The translations under genes and the position numbers were made by a program. The notes under the pieces are model-generated. The model saw only the letters and a program-made list of their open reading frames with translations, was not told where the DNA came from and searched no databases. DNA of 28,423 nucleotides from Roseburia zhanii (GTDB lineage: Bacteria > Bacillota > Clostridia > Lachnospirales > Lachnospiraceae), in contig NZ_JACOPH010000022.1 in the NCBI RefSeq assembly GCF_014287635.1, forward strand, positions 1 to 28,423. The letters run 5' to 3'. Position 1 is the stretch's first letter; each line of letters opens with the position of its first letter. Below are positions 13,481 to 22,751 of this stretch, piece after piece.

Positions 13481-15921
13481 AGACAATAAGCAGGATTGCA
13501 TATAGCAATGACAAAAAAAACAAGACAAGAAGTATACTGATTATGATGTCCATATGTCTGACTACGATGCTGCTTGTGATCATCAGTACTGTGGGAAATG
13601 GGGTAATTCATTTACAGAAAAGTCAGGCGGCAGGCTCATATGGAAGCAATTATGGTCTGTTTGTCGCAGCAGATGCCTCGCAGTTAAAGGAAGTAAGCCG
13701 CCGTGCAGAAATAGATGCAATAGGAATTATGTGTACAGAAGGCATTATAAAAGGCAATGAAAACGGCGGGTTTGTCTGCATGGATGAGACTGCAAGAAAA
13801 ATGCTTCCTTATAATAAAGAATATGAGTTGAAGGAAGGAAAGTATCCGGGGGGAACGCAGGAAATTGCCGCAGGAAGAGCATTTTTTCGTGCAATGGGGT
13901 ATGGTGATGTAAAGATCGGAGATACGGTTACACTGGATTACCGCGCAGGGATGCAGTCAGAATATAAGCCGGAAGAATTTGTTGTCAGCGGAATCCTATA
14001 TGATCGGGATGAGTATACCATCGAGGCATCTTATGTTGCTTTCGGGTCACAGGAGTTTTATGATGAGCACGTCGCAGAGAATGACAGACAGTATAATATT
14101 TATTTTACTTTAAATGATTCTGCAAATGTATCTATGAATAATATTGATTTGGTTATAAAGCAGATTGCAGCAGCTTGTGGGATCGAAGAAAAAAACGTTA
14201 TTGTCAATGATCTCTATTTGCAATGGGTCTTGCAGCCGAGTTATGAAACGATTGCGGTATGCGGGGTTTTGATTCTTGCAATTGTACTTTTCTCTGTTGT
14301 GGTCATTTATAATATTTTTCAGGTCGGTATTGCCAACAAGATACAGGAGTATGGAAAAATCAAGGCTCTGGGAGCGACAAAAAAGCAGATGAAACAGCTG
14401 ATCTTCAGAGAGGGCATTTTTTTGACATTTTTTTCAATACCAGTTGGATTGATTTTTGGCTTTCTGATTGCAAAATGCGGTTTTAACTGGCTGGTAGAAC
14501 AGGAGAACCTTGTATCAACCCAAACTGGCTCTATGGGAGCCCAAAATCAGCAGGTGCCTCTGTTTTCCCTGCCTGTTATGCTTCTCTGTATTTTCGTATC
14601 ATTTCTTACCGTTGCTTTGGCACTGCGTAAACCAATGAAAATTGTTTCACGGATTTCACCTATCGAAGCAACACGGTATTTAGAAAATGCAGAAACACAA
14701 AAAAAAGGAAAACGAAATGGCAGAAAAAATGTCACCGTGTTTTCTATGGCAATGGCAAATGTAACGGGTAATCCCAAAAGAACTATTGGTACTATCCTCA
14801 CAATGGGTTTTTCTTGCGTATTGTTTGTGATTATCTCTAATTATGTGGGAAATATTGATACGGAGCATGAAGCGCGTCTTTCCGTTAATCATGGACAATT
14901 TGAACTGCAGCTTGACTATTCTGCTGAGTATGATGAAAGATATCCGGAGAATAATCTGGATACGATTCTGACGGATGATCCATTGAATGATTCGCTGATT
15001 GAAGAAATCAAAAGCATTCCGGGAGTAACAGATGTCATGACGAGAGAGATTGTCTCTGTAAATCTGAACGGAACAAGATTTCCGGCTGATATTGTGAGTA
15101 AAAAGGATTTTGATTTTATGCGCCAGGACGGGGATATTGGCTCTATGGACTATGATCAGGCGGTAAAGAATGGTGATATTTTCTTTGGCTGGTCAACGTG
15201 GATGGAACAAGATGGATATGCTCCGGGTGAATCCATTGCATTTGACTTTGAGAATGGAAATGGAACCTATACCTATCAGGGAAAGATTGCAGGATCTTTT
15301 GTAAGTGCGGACACTTATCTTGTCATTCCGGAAGGTGTATATCGTTCCATGAATCTGAGAGGAACAGCCTATGGCTATCTGTGGGTGGACTGTGATAAAA
15401 AAGATGTGGCATCTGTAGAACAAAGTCTGAATACTTTGATTTCTAATACTTCGCATATAAAAATGGATACCTATCATGCGCAGTTACAATCTGCCGAATT
15501 TGCAAGCAGCATGATGAAGCTTGGCTGTTATCTGTTTATGGCTATTGTAGGACTCATCGGGTTTATGAATATGGCGAATACCATGATCATGAATATTACG
15601 ACAAAAAAGCAGGAATATGGTATATTACAGGCTGTGGGTATGACAAATAAACAATTAAATTTATGTCTGCAGTTACAGGGACTGATGTTTACGGTTGGTA
15701 CCATATGCGTAGCTTTGATCATTGGTCTGCCGCTCGGCTATGCACTTTTTTCCTATGCAAAACATATGGGAATATTTGGAATGAATATCTATCATGTTCC
15801 AATCGTACCAATTTTTATTATGATTTTTTTGGTCGGTCTGTTGCAGATTGTACTTTCCTGCGTTTTAAGCAGTAATCTGAAAAAGGAAACGCTGGTAGAA
15901 AGAATAAGGTATCAGGGATAG
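13477..15921 (+). CDS. FtsX-fold ABC permease, two-repeat (8 TM) type
   Basis: The protein is 814 aa and overlaps the ATPase gene by 4 nt. There are eight probable membrane segments: about 20-40; 258-282, 313-333 and 364-382; then 437-457; 681-703, 733-758 and 776-798. Large extracytoplasmic domains lie at about 41-257 and 458-680. Each half therefore has one TM, an outside domain and an FtsX domain, including the conserved YGKIKALGATKKQM and YGILQAVGMTNKQL coupling segments that contact the ATPase. This is the duplicated form common in Clostridia. The last 10 bp overlap the convergent LysR gene. Substrate unknown; envelope stress or peptide efflux is inferred from the adjacent sensor pair. 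Confidence 0.9.
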   Translation: MKTISRIAYSNDKKNKTRSILIMMSICLTTMLLVIISTVGNGVIHLQKSQAAGSYGSNYGLFVAADASQLKEVSRRAEIDAIGIMCTEGIIKGNENGGFVCMDETARKMLPYNKEYELKEGKYPGGTQEIAAGRAFFRAMGYGDVKIGDTVTLDYRAGMQSEYKPEEFVVSGILYDRDEYTIEASYVAFGSQEFYDEHVAENDRQYNIYFTLNDSANVSMNNIDLVIKQIAAACGIEEKNVIVNDLYLQWVLQPSYETIAVCGVLILAIVLFSVVVIYNIFQVGIANKIQEYGKIKALGATKKQMKQLIFREGIFLTFFSIPVGLIFGFLIAKCGFNWLVEQENLVSTQTGSMGAQNQQVPLFSLPVMLLCIFVSFLTVALALRKPMKIVSRISPIEATRYLENAETQKKGKRNGRKNVTVFSMAMANVTGNPKRTIGTILTMGFSCVLFVIISNYVGNIDTEHEARLSVNHGQFELQLDYSAEYDERYPENNLDTILTDDPLNDSLIEEIKSIPGVTDVMTREIVSVNLNGTRFPADIVSKKDFDFMRQDGDIGSMDYDQAVKNGDIFFGWSTWMEQDGYAPGESIAFDFENGNGTYTYQGKIAGSFVSADTYLVIPEGVYRSMNLRGTAYGYLWVDCDKKDVASVEQSLNTLISNTSHIKMDTYHAQLQSAEFASSMMKLGCYLFMAIVGLIGFMNMANTMIMNITTKKQEYGILQAVGMTNKQLNLCLQLQGLMFTVGTICVALIIGLPLGYALFSYAKHMGIFGMNIYHVPIVPIFIMIFLVGLLQIVLSCVLSSNLKKETLVERIRYQG

Positions 15922-16823
15922 TTTACTTGTGACAAATGATTTTCCAGAATCATTTTCCGGAATTGTCGAGCGGCTGAGTTCAGCGGATGTTGGCAATCGT
16001 ATAGCATGCATATATTTCTTTCCGGAATGTTTTCTTTTAGTGATATCTGGACAATTTCTCTTTTTTGAATAGAATCATGTGCCATTGCTTCTGGAAGAAA
16101 AGCCAGGCCCAGCTCACATTTGACAAGAGGGAGAATCTGATCGGTCGTGGCGGTTTCGGTATCAGGGGCAAGTTCGAGTCCGTGAGAGAGAAAGAGTGCA
16201 TGATAAAACTGAAACGTCGTTGTTTCACGTCCAAGCGAAATCAGCGGATAGTTTTTTAATTCTGCGAGAGATAATTCCTGGCTGCCGAGTGCGGTAAAAG
16301 TTGTACCACCGACAAGGATTTCCTGAAAAGGCTGCAGCATAATCTGTCTGAGTGGTGATTCCACGGAAGCTGGAGTTGAAACAATAGCAAAGTCGATTTT
16401 TCCGCTTTTTACGGCATCAATGGCCTGTGGGGTGGAGTAATTGTACAGTTTCAGGCGGATGCCGGGATAGGTCATATGAAATGCTTTAAGTTTATTAAAA
16501 AGAAAAATATTTAATGCGGTCTCGCTGACACCGATCGCAATGCTTCCATGTGACAGCCCCGTACTATCCGATAACTCCTCTTCTGCGGCAAAAATCTGTG
16601 ACATTGCAGCGGAAATATGGGTATAAAGTTTTTCCCCTTCCGGGGTAAGCTGAATGCCCCGGTTGGTACGTACAAACAAAGTTGTATTAATCTGCTGCTC
16701 CAGACGGTTCATGGCCCTTGTCACATTTGGCTGACTGCTGCCGAGTGTATGTGCGGCTTTGGTAAAGTTGTGGTATTTTGCAACATAATAAAAAATTCGA
16801 TAGTATTCAAAATTTACATTCAT
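15912..16823 (-). CDS. LysR-family transcriptional regulator
   Basis: The start is set at 16823 (MNVNFEYYRIFYYVAKY) because GAGGGGG lies 8 nt upstream; a 7-codon extension to 16844 is possible. The protein is 303 aa. It has an N-terminal winged helix-turn-helix (about 3-62, FTKAAHTLGSSQPNVTRAMNRLE) and a substrate-binding domain (about 90-295, GSIAIGVSETALNIFLFNKLKAF...). It is divergent from the unknown gene/ThrE pair across a 125-bp interval with a palindrome, the typical LysR arrangement, so it probably regulates them and itself. The co-inducer is unknown; a link to amino-acid export is inferred. Its 3' end overlaps the permease gene by 10 bp, convergently. Confidence 0.92.
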   Translation of the reverse strand: MNVNFEYYRIFYYVAKYHNFTKAAHTLGSSQPNVTRAMNRLEQQINTTLFVRTNRGIQLTPEGEKLYTHISAAMSQIFAAEEELSDSTGLSHGSIAIGVSETALNIFLFNKLKAFHMTYPGIRLKLYNYSTPQAIDAVKSGKIDFAIVSTPASVESPLRQIMLQPFQEILVGGTTFTALGSQELSLAELKNYPLISLGRETTTFQFYHALFLSHGLELAPDTETATTDQILPLVKCELGLAFLPEAMAHDSIQKREIVQISLKENIPERNICMLYDCQHPLNSAARQFRKMILENHLSQVNYP

Positions 16824-16850
16824 CGATAGAACCCCCTCTGACATATCAAA

Positions 16851-16908
16851 ATGTTATTTATAACATATCAATTATAGTTTTTACTTATCCCTAATACAAA
16901 AGTATAAT
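16851..16908 (+). promoter_or_regulatory. LysR-type operator and promoter of the ThrE operon
   Basis: The palindrome ATGTTAT-TT-ATAACAT (16851-16866) lies 28 bp from the LysR start codon and 14 bp before the -35 of the rightward promoter, TTTACT (16880-16885), 17 bp, TATAAT (16903-16908). An inverted repeat in this position is what a LysR activator site upstream of a target promoter looks like. Confidence 0.6.
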
Positions 16909-16948
16909 CATAGAAGATGAAAAAAGCAAGAAAGGAAGCGCATGAAGC

Positions 16949-17710
16949 ATGAAGGAACAGACGATTTTTCCACGAGAGGAAAAGGCAGAGGCTTTGTTTC
17001 AGAAAATATTAAATGATCATTGGGCATGTGAAAAGTTACAGGAAACATTTTGTAACTGTTTATTTTGCAATGATGATTCGGATGCCGGAATTTCTCCGGC
17101 AGAATTTTCACTGGCTTTGTTCAATGCGTATACGAACCGGGATATATCGGCCTTCCTTATGGGCATATGTCAGAATACATTGTTTGACCTGTTGAGAAAT
17201 TCATTTCTGATTCCCTATCGTTTTGATGCAGACGGAAAGCAAAATCCGGTCATTATGACGGATGAAAATGGGCAATTACTTCCTGCATACAAAGGCACAG
17301 CTCATGAAACAGAATACCGGCATTTTCATGAGGTATACAAAGATCTCGGCAATCAGAAAAATATATATTTTGCACAGGCATACCGTTACAGCCATGAATA
17401 TCAGTCGGATTACATGGATGTGAAACAAAAGATTCTTGAAAAAAATATGGGTGTGCTGCTCATTCGTGAACTGCCGGATACCGTAAAGGAGAAGGAGACA
17501 GAGGCAGAAGCATATTCCGCCGTGTGGGATCTTATGATTGAGCTGGAAAAGAATCTTCCAATGGCTTACGTATTTTATGGACAGGATTCGCTGGTGGAGA
17601 ATAACAACCGATATGATGAAATTGGAATTTTCCTTCCGAATTCTATCTTCCTGAAAAATCTCGAACGTCATGTTGCAAAAGCGGAGGAGATCATTTATGG
17701 CGAAAAATGA
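16949..17710 (+). CDS. Conserved-looking protein of unknown function, ahead of thrE-type gene
   Basis: The protein is 253 aa and starts at ATG 16949 with AAAGGAAG 10 nt upstream. I do not recognise the family. It is soluble, with no signal peptide or membrane segment, and contains NAYTNRDISAFLMGICQNTLFDLLRN (as helical segments), LIPYRFDADGKQNP, and a C-terminal FYGQDSLVENNNRYDEIGIFLPNSIF. Cysteines cluster near residues 28-40 (CEKLQETFCNCLFCN), possibly a metal site. It overlaps the exporter start by 14 nt, so the two are translationally coupled and presumably work in one process. It is probably controlled by the divergent LysR regulator. Confidence 0.8.
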   Translation: MKEQTIFPREEKAEALFQKILNDHWACEKLQETFCNCLFCNDDSDAGISPAEFSLALFNAYTNRDISAFLMGICQNTLFDLLRNSFLIPYRFDADGKQNPVIMTDENGQLLPAYKGTAHETEYRHFHEVYKDLGNQKNIYFAQAYRYSHEYQSDYMDVKQKILEKNMGVLLIRELPDTVKEKETEAEAYSAVWDLMIELEKNLPMAYVFYGQDSLVENNNRYDEIGIFLPNSIFLKNLERHVAKAEEIIYGEK

Positions 17711-19037
17711 TTATGTAGAAATCATGGAAAAAAATCATATGGAGATTCCGTGGCACGATTATACAGAGAATGACAGTGAAGTGCTGATTCAGCAGGCAGG
17801 ACTGATTGAAAAGGCATCGGTTGTCGGCCGGGTTGGTCTGATTATGCTTTCCTGTGGAACCGGAGCATGGCGTGTGCGGACTTCTATGAACAGGCTTTCC
17901 AGGGAACTTGGAGTAACCTGTACAGTGGATGTGGGACTGATGTCCATAGAGTTTAATTGTTTTGATGGAAAAGAGTGTGTTTCACAGTCTCTTAGTATTG
18001 CAAATACCGGAGTAAATACTTCCAAGCTTTATCGGATGGAACAGTTTGTAAATAGTTTTCCATCTCAGGAAGCGCATTTGACCGGAGAAGAAATCCATAA
18101 GCGGCTGGATGAAATCGAGCAGATCCATGAACTCTATTCTCCGGTAAAACTCGGATTGGCAGCGGCACTTGCATGTTGTGGATTTACATTTCTGCTGGGT
18201 GGTGGCCCGGTGGAGATGATATTTGCATTTATTGCCGCTGGTGTTGGTAACCTTATCCGGATGAAGCTGATCAAACATCATTACACATTGTTTTTAAACA
18301 TTGCAGTATCTATTTCAGCTGCATGTCTGACGTATGCTGTCTGTCTGCATATGGCAGAGCTGTTGTTACACGTTTCCGCAGTGCATGAGGCCGGATATAT
18401 CTGTTCCATGTTGTTTATTATTCCGGGATTTCCGTTTATCACAAGTGGAATTGACTTGGCAAAGCTGGATTTGCGATCTGGTCTGGAGCGGCTTACCTAT
18501 TCCATTATTATTGTTCTGGTTGCAACGATGTTTGCATGGATCATGGCACTTTTGTTAAAGCTTCAGCCACAGGATTTTGTAGCTTTGCATCTAGGAAGTA
18601 TGATGCATCTGGTTTTACGTCTGATCGCAAGCTTTTGCGGAGTATTTGGATTCTCGATTATGTTTAACAGTTCAGTCTATATGGCAGCAACGGCGGCATG
18701 TATCGGTGCCGTTGCAAATACATTGCGGCTGGAACTGGTCGATTATACAGGGATGCCATCTGCGGCAGCAGCTTTCATAGGAGCACTGACTGCAGGTCTG
18801 CTTGCATCCATCATAAAGAGAAATCATGGATATCCGAGAATTTCACTGACAGTGCCATCCATTGTAATTATGGTGCCAGGATTATATTTGTATCGTGCGA
18901 TTTATAATTTTGGAATTATGTCACTAACAGAGGCAGTTTCGTGGTTTGCAGCAGCGATCATGATTATTGTATCGTTACCGCTTGGACTTATTTTTGCGAG
19001 AATACTTACCGACCGGACATTCCGGTATTGCTCATAA
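17697..19037 (+). CDS. Threonine/serine exporter, ThrE family (fused form)
   Basis: The start is ATG 17697 (MAKNDYVEIMEKNHM) with GGAGGAG upstream, overlapping the previous gene by 14 nt. The protein is 446 aa. The N-terminal cytosolic part (about 1-150) carries the ThrE features CGTGAWRVRTSMNRLSRELG. It is followed by about ten membrane segments, including ALACCGFTFLLGGG, MLFIIPGFPFITSG, SLTVPSIVIMVPGLYLYRA and a final segment ending in LIFARILTDR. The two halves that are separate (DUF1212 and DUF3815) in many bacteria are fused here, as in Corynebacterium ThrE. It probably exports small hydroxy amino acids driven by the proton gradient. The exact substrate is not shown by sequence. Confidence 0.88.
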   Translation: MAKNDYVEIMEKNHMEIPWHDYTENDSEVLIQQAGLIEKASVVGRVGLIMLSCGTGAWRVRTSMNRLSRELGVTCTVDVGLMSIEFNCFDGKECVSQSLSIANTGVNTSKLYRMEQFVNSFPSQEAHLTGEEIHKRLDEIEQIHELYSPVKLGLAAALACCGFTFLLGGGPVEMIFAFIAAGVGNLIRMKLIKHHYTLFLNIAVSISAACLTYAVCLHMAELLLHVSAVHEAGYICSMLFIIPGFPFITSGIDLAKLDLRSGLERLTYSIIIVLVATMFAWIMALLLKLQPQDFVALHLGSMMHLVLRLIASFCGVFGFSIMFNSSVYMAATAACIGAVANTLRLELVDYTGMPSAAAAFIGALTAGLLASIIKRNHGYPRISLTVPSIVIMVPGLYLYRAIYNFGIMSLTEAVSWFAAAIMIIVSLPLGLIFARILTDRTFRYCS

Positions 19038-19092
19038 CAGATTATGCATGGGTTTATGTTCAAAGACAGTGTCAATAGAAGGAGGATAAAAT

Positions 19093-20394
19093 ATGCTTAC
19101 AGCTGTAACAGGAATTAACTGGGGAGACGAAGGAAAAGGTCGTGTGATCGATCTGCTTGCGGAGAATGCAGATGTTGTTGTCCGCTATCAGGGCGGCAAT
19201 AACGCTGGCCATACAGTGGTTGCCAAACAGCAGAAATTTGTCTTAAATCTGCTGCCATCCGGTATTCTGCATGAGAATGTAATATGCATACTCGGCGATG
19301 GTATGGTGGTAGACCTGGAACATCTGACAAACGAAATTGCACAGATCAGGGAAAAAGGTGTTGTGGTTACACCAAACAACTTAAAACTTTCCAAACGGGC
19401 AACAATCTCTATGCCTTGGCACAAAATTCAGGATGAACTCGAAGAAACACGTCTTGCAAAAACAGGAGCAGCGTTTGGTTCCACAAAAAGAGGCATTGCC
19501 TATGCATACAGTGACAAATACAGAAAGAAGACACTGCGTCTTGGGGATCTGCTTCATTTAAAAGAGGAATCCGTACAGAATCGTTTGAAAATGATGCTCG
19601 AAGCAAAGAATCTGGAGCTTGCAGGATGCTATTATCAGGAACCGATGTCCTATCCGGCACTGCTTTCCTGGTGTGAAGCTCAGGCAGCAGAGTTATGGCC
19701 ATATATAGTAGACACAGGTGCTTATCTCGAGGAAGCATTAAAGGAAGGAAAACGTGTTGTTTTAGAGGCACAGCTTGGAGCTATGCGGGATATTGATTAT
19801 GGCATTTTTCCATATACGTCAAGTTCTTCAACGATTTCTGCCTACGGTCCGATAGGGGCGGGGATACCGGGAAAGCAACTGGACCATGCCGTTGGTGTAC
19901 TGAAAGCTTATTCAACCTGTGTAGGTGCAGGGCCATTTACAGCAGAAAAAGCCATGCCAGAATCCTGGATGGAACTTTTGCGCAAGTTTGGCGGAGAATA
20001 TGGTGCTGCCACAGGACGTCCGCGCCGTGTAGGACCGTTTGATGCAGTTGCAAGCCGGTATGGATTAAAGTGTCAGAACGCGGACAAGATTGCATTAACT
20101 AAGCTTGATGTGCTCAGTATGATGAAAGAAATCCCTGTGATTGTAGGTTACAAAAAGGGAAATCAGGAAGTGACGGATTTTGATCCGATAGAGGATCTAG
20201 AAGAATATGTACCAATTGTGAGAATGCTTCCCGGCTGGCAGACAGACATCAGCGGTTGCGTAACCTATGATGAACTGCCGGATGCAGCCAAAGCGTATGT
20301 AGAGACGTTAGAGGATCTTCTGCAGCATGAAATACAGTTCATATCCGTAGGTGCAGAGAGAAGTCAGTATTTAACAAAAGGAGAGTGGTTATGA
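19093..20394 (+). CDS. purA: Adenylosuccinate synthetase
   Basis: The protein is 433 aa, starting at ATG 19093 with AAGGAGG upstream. It catalyses IMP + aspartate + GTP to adenylosuccinate, the first step to AMP. The GTP/IMP loop is [10 protein letters not shown] (7-16) with catalytic Asp12 (the usual QWGDEGKG has Asn for Gln here), NNAGHTV with His40, [39 protein letters not shown], and a C-terminal [11 protein letters not shown] and [10 protein letters not shown]. It is more divergent than a standard PurA in the middle, but the catalytic residues are present. It is coupled to pyrB by an ATGA overlap, so purine and pyrimidine steps that both use aspartate are made together. Confidence 0.92.
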   Translation: MLTAVTGINWGDEGKGRVIDLLAENADVVVRYQGGNNAGHTVVAKQQKFVLNLLPSGILHENVICILGDGMVVDLEHLTNEIAQIREKGVVVTPNNLKLSKRATISMPWHKIQDELEETRLAKTGAAFGSTKRGIAYAYSDKYRKKTLRLGDLLHLKEESVQNRLKMMLEAKNLELAGCYYQEPMSYPALLSWCEAQAAELWPYIVDTGAYLEEALKEGKRVVLEAQLGAMRDIDYGIFPYTSSSSTISAYGPIGAGIPGKQLDHAVGVLKAYSTCVGAGPFTAEKAMPESWMELLRKFGGEYGAATGRPRRVGPFDAVASRYGLKCQNADKIALTKLDVLSMMKEIPVIVGYKKGNQEVTDFDPIEDLEEYVPIVRMLPGWQTDISGCVTYDELPDAAKAYVETLEDLLQHEIQFISVGAERSQYLTKGEWL

Positions 20395-21347
20395 GACATT
20401 TGATAAGTCCTTTGGATTTTACAGTAGAAGAAACGTATGAAGTGCTGGATTTCGCAGAGAGGATTGCTGCAAATCCAAAAGCTTATGCACATGCAGCAGA
20501 CGGCAGACAGCTTGCAACACTTTTTTACGAGCCAAGTACCAGAACGAGGCTTTCTTTTGAATCGGCAATGCTCAGTCTTGGTGGACAGACGATTGGATTC
20601 GCAGGGGCGGATCAATCGAGCGTTTCCAAAGGGGAGACAATTGCGGATACGGTAAGGGTCGTTAGTTGTTATGCAGATATTATTGTCATGCGCCATCCGA
20701 AGGAAGGGGCACCGCTTTGTGCGTCCATGTATTCGAAAATCCCGGTCATTAATGCCGGGGATGGCGGACATAATCACCCAACACAGACTTTGATCGATCT
20801 GATGACTATTCGCCAGAGACTTGGTAGACTCGACAATCTGACCATCGGTTTCTGCGGAGATTTGAAGTTCGGAAGAACGGTGCACTCGCTGGTAAAGAGC
20901 CTGGTGCGCCATACAGGAAATAAATTCTATTTTATCTCGCCGGAAGAACTCAGAATCCCAGATTATCTTGTGGATGAAACATTAGAGCCGACGCATACGC
21001 CGTATGAGGAAGTATCCAGTCTGGAAGATAGCCTTCCCAAGCTGGATGTTCTTTATATGACGAGAGTACAGAAAGAACGCTTTTTCAATGAAGAGGATTA
21101 TATCCGTCTGAAAGATACTTATATTCTCAATCGGGAAAAACTGCAGCTGGCAAAGGAAGATATGCCGGTACTGCATCCGCTGCCACGTGTTGATGAGATT
21201 GCTTACGATGTGGATGATGACAGCAGAGCGGCTTATTTTCAGCAGGTACAGAACGGAAAATATATGCGAATGGCATTGATTTTATCTTTGCTCGGGATCG
21301 AAGATCCGCAGACAGGAGAAAAAATTCTAGAATTAGGAGAATCCTAA
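20391..21347 (+). CDS. pyrB: Aspartate carbamoyltransferase, catalytic chain
   Basis: The start is ATG 20391, overlapping the purA TGA, with AAAGGAG upstream. The 318-aa length is normal. It makes carbamoyl-aspartate in pyrimidine synthesis. Carbamoyl-phosphate motif [14 protein letters not shown] (45-58), [20 protein letters not shown] and HPLPRVDEI are intact, so it should be active. No pyrI regulatory chain is visible within the window. The region after the stop is decayed sequence. Confidence 0.95.
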   Translation: MRHLISPLDFTVEETYEVLDFAERIAANPKAYAHAADGRQLATLFYEPSTRTRLSFESAMLSLGGQTIGFAGADQSSVSKGETIADTVRVVSCYADIIVMRHPKEGAPLCASMYSKIPVINAGDGGHNHPTQTLIDLMTIRQRLGRLDNLTIGFCGDLKFGRTVHSLVKSLVRHTGNKFYFISPEELRIPDYLVDETLEPTHTPYEEVSSLEDSLPKLDVLYMTRVQKERFFNEEDYIRLKDTYILNREKLQLAKEDMPVLHPLPRVDEIAYDVDDDSRAAYFQQVQNGKYMRMALILSLLGIEDPQTGEKILELGES

Positions 21348-21532
21348 GGCAGGCTGGTGTCGATACATCTTCTATTACGAAAGATTGTACTTTTACTGTC
21401 GATCCATACAGTTACGAGATAACGGTAGATGGCGTGGATGAAGAAACAAAGGTGTTGATGCAGAATGCTTTAAATGTAGGTAATAATGGGAAAAAGGGAA
21501 AAAGTTCTCAAAAACTTCTGGTAACTCTTTGA
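21347..21532 (+). pseudogene. Coding remnant directly after pyrB
   Basis: A 61-codon open stretch without a start begins [23 protein letters not shown] and continues EITVDGVDEETKVLMQNALNVGNNGK. It reads like the internal part of a Lachnospiraceae hypothetical protein family (DUF4885-like from memory, not certain). It then changes to low-complexity lysine/serine codons before TGA. There is no RBS and both ends are missing, so it is a fragment left by a deletion. Confidence 0.45.
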
Positions 21533-21644
21533 AATACGTATCATATCAATAGATACGATAATATAAATTATTTTTGTAGTTGTTGATAACAGGTTTATAT
21601 CGGAAAAATTGTAAATTTATTTTCTATGCAAATTTCATTTTTGT

Positions 21645-21667
21645 AGGGCTGGCATTAGACCAGCCCT
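21645..21667 (+). terminator. GC-rich hairpin, possible terminator
   Basis: AGGGCTGG and CCAGCCCT form an 8-bp perfect stem with a 7-nt loop, in an otherwise AT-rich stretch. The following TGATTTCATT is only weakly T-rich. It may end transcription from pyrB or from the opposite side. Confidence 0.5.
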
Positions 21668-21770
21668 TGATTTCATTATAATGGATAAAAAGATATTGAA
21701 TATATGCACGGTAAAATGACTATTCTCAATAACGATGTTGAAAAAAGTAACTTTAGTGCTGTTGAAAAAA

Positions 21771-22009
21771 TCACCATAGTTCTAATGAATCTTCTGCATC
21801 AACCCATATCTGCATTGTTCCATCAAGATATAATTTTGCATATTCCAGTGGTTTATCAATAGCAAGTGCATTTAATGCACAATCTGATCCGAGTGTTGTT
21901 TTTAAATTCTTTTCTGCTTCCCACAGTCAATGCGGAGCATATAGCCAGCACTGGTATATACATCAATGCTGTTTCTGTGTGGATTGTATTCTGCAAATAT
22001 CGTTCTCAT
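21771..22009 (-). pseudogene. DUF6061-like small protein gene with a -1 frameshift
   Basis: ATG at 22009 has AAGGAG 9 nt upstream. The first frame reads MRTIFAEYNPHRNSIDVY, TSAGYMLRIDC, then goes out of frame and stops (GKQKRI). Shifting one base at the TGTGGGAAG codons restores a frame that runs NLKTTLGSDCALNALAIDKP, LEYAKLYLDGTMQIWVDAEDSLELW to a stop at 21771. Both halves fit the DUF6061 pattern, small proteins of unknown function common in Firmicutes mobile regions. The intact protein would be about 79 aa. A one-base loss is the simplest explanation. Confidence 0.7.
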
Positions 22010-22144
22010 CGTATCAAATCTCCTTATCGTTCTGTCAATCATTTGTAATAAAATTAGAAGCATTTTAATCAGTTCACCATGTCACTTTTATTTTGTGTTA
22101 TACTGTTTTATAGATTTTTCTTGGTCTCCGCTGCCGCTTCGGTC

Positions 22145-22179
22145 GGCACAGAGCAGATGTCCACCGGACATCTTGTGCC
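22145..22179. other. Compound stem-loop of unknown role
   Basis: The inner stem AGATGTCC/GGACATCT (8 bp, loop ACC) is nested in an outer stem GGCACA/TGTGCC with a 4-nt bulge (GAGC) on one side. It is much more GC-rich than its surroundings and has no T-run. It could be a structured RNA, a transfer-origin-type hairpin or an IS end. Nothing coding explains it. Confidence 0.5.
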
Positions 22180-22294
22180 CTTGTATTTGCCCTTATCAGA
22201 GTTCGTAAACACTGGTGGGACGATATAACACAAGGAAAACAATAAGGGAAAACTCACCTGTGACAAATCCAGTGTTTTCAAGGGTTTGCGGAGA

Positions 22295-22325
22295 ATTTAA
22301 TAACAAAATATAACAGTTATTAAAT
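22295..22325. repeat. Inverted repeat upstream of DUF3784 gene
   Basis: ATTTAATAAC (22295-22304) and GTTATTAAAT (22316-22325) are perfect 10-bp arms with an 11-bp spacer, 52 bp before the DUF3784 start codon. It may be an operator or an RNA hairpin in the leader. Confidence 0.45.
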
Positions 22326-22376
22326 CTCTTAAAACAGGTGAAAGCTCAATCGAAATTTGTGAAGGAGGAATATACT

Positions 22377-22712
22377 ATGAATATAGGGTTTTGGCTATGT
22401 GGAGTTTTGGTTATTCTATTTGTGATTATAGGAGTGTTATTTGCAATATTTAAAGAAAAAGCGGCTAAATTTGTTTCGGGATTTAATTCATTACCGAAAG
22501 AAGAACAGGCATTGTATGATAAAGCTCATATTTCTCGTGATATAAAAAATCAGTGTTTTACATGGGCTGGCATAATGTTAGTAGGAGCAGTGTTGTCTTA
22601 TTTTTTAACACCATATATGGCTATTCCGGCTTTTGGTATTTGGCTCGTTTTATTTTTCAAAGAGGTTCACTTTGACACGCACAAAGCATTTGAAAAATAT
22701 TTATTAAAATAA
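22377..22712 (+). CDS. DUF3784 small membrane protein
   Basis: The start is ATG 22377 with AAGGAGGA 8 nt upstream. The protein is 111 aa with membrane segments at about 3-24 (FWLCGVLVILFVIIGVLFAIF), 60-80 (WAGIMLVGAVLSYFL) and 82-95 (PYMAIPAFGIWLVLFF). Between the first two lies the family hallmark FNSLPKEEQALYDKAHISRDI. DUF3784 proteins have unknown function and often sit near transporter or immunity genes. The gene precedes an unknown small membrane protein and a BceAB transporter in the same direction. Confidence 0.8.
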   Translation: MNIGFWLCGVLVILFVIIGVLFAIFKEKAAKFVSGFNSLPKEEQALYDKAHISRDIKNQCFTWAGIMLVGAVLSYFLTPYMAIPAFGIWLVLFFKEVHFDTHKAFEKYLLK

Positions 22713-22751
22713 ATTCCAGATGATAAAGCAGAAGTATAGGGTTTGATTCAT

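Noticed and set aside
21866..22208. Two short plus-strand ORFs at 21866-22048 and 21966-22208
   Set aside because: They run antisense to the DUF6061-like pseudogene or across stem-loops, with no RBS and no protein-like composition.
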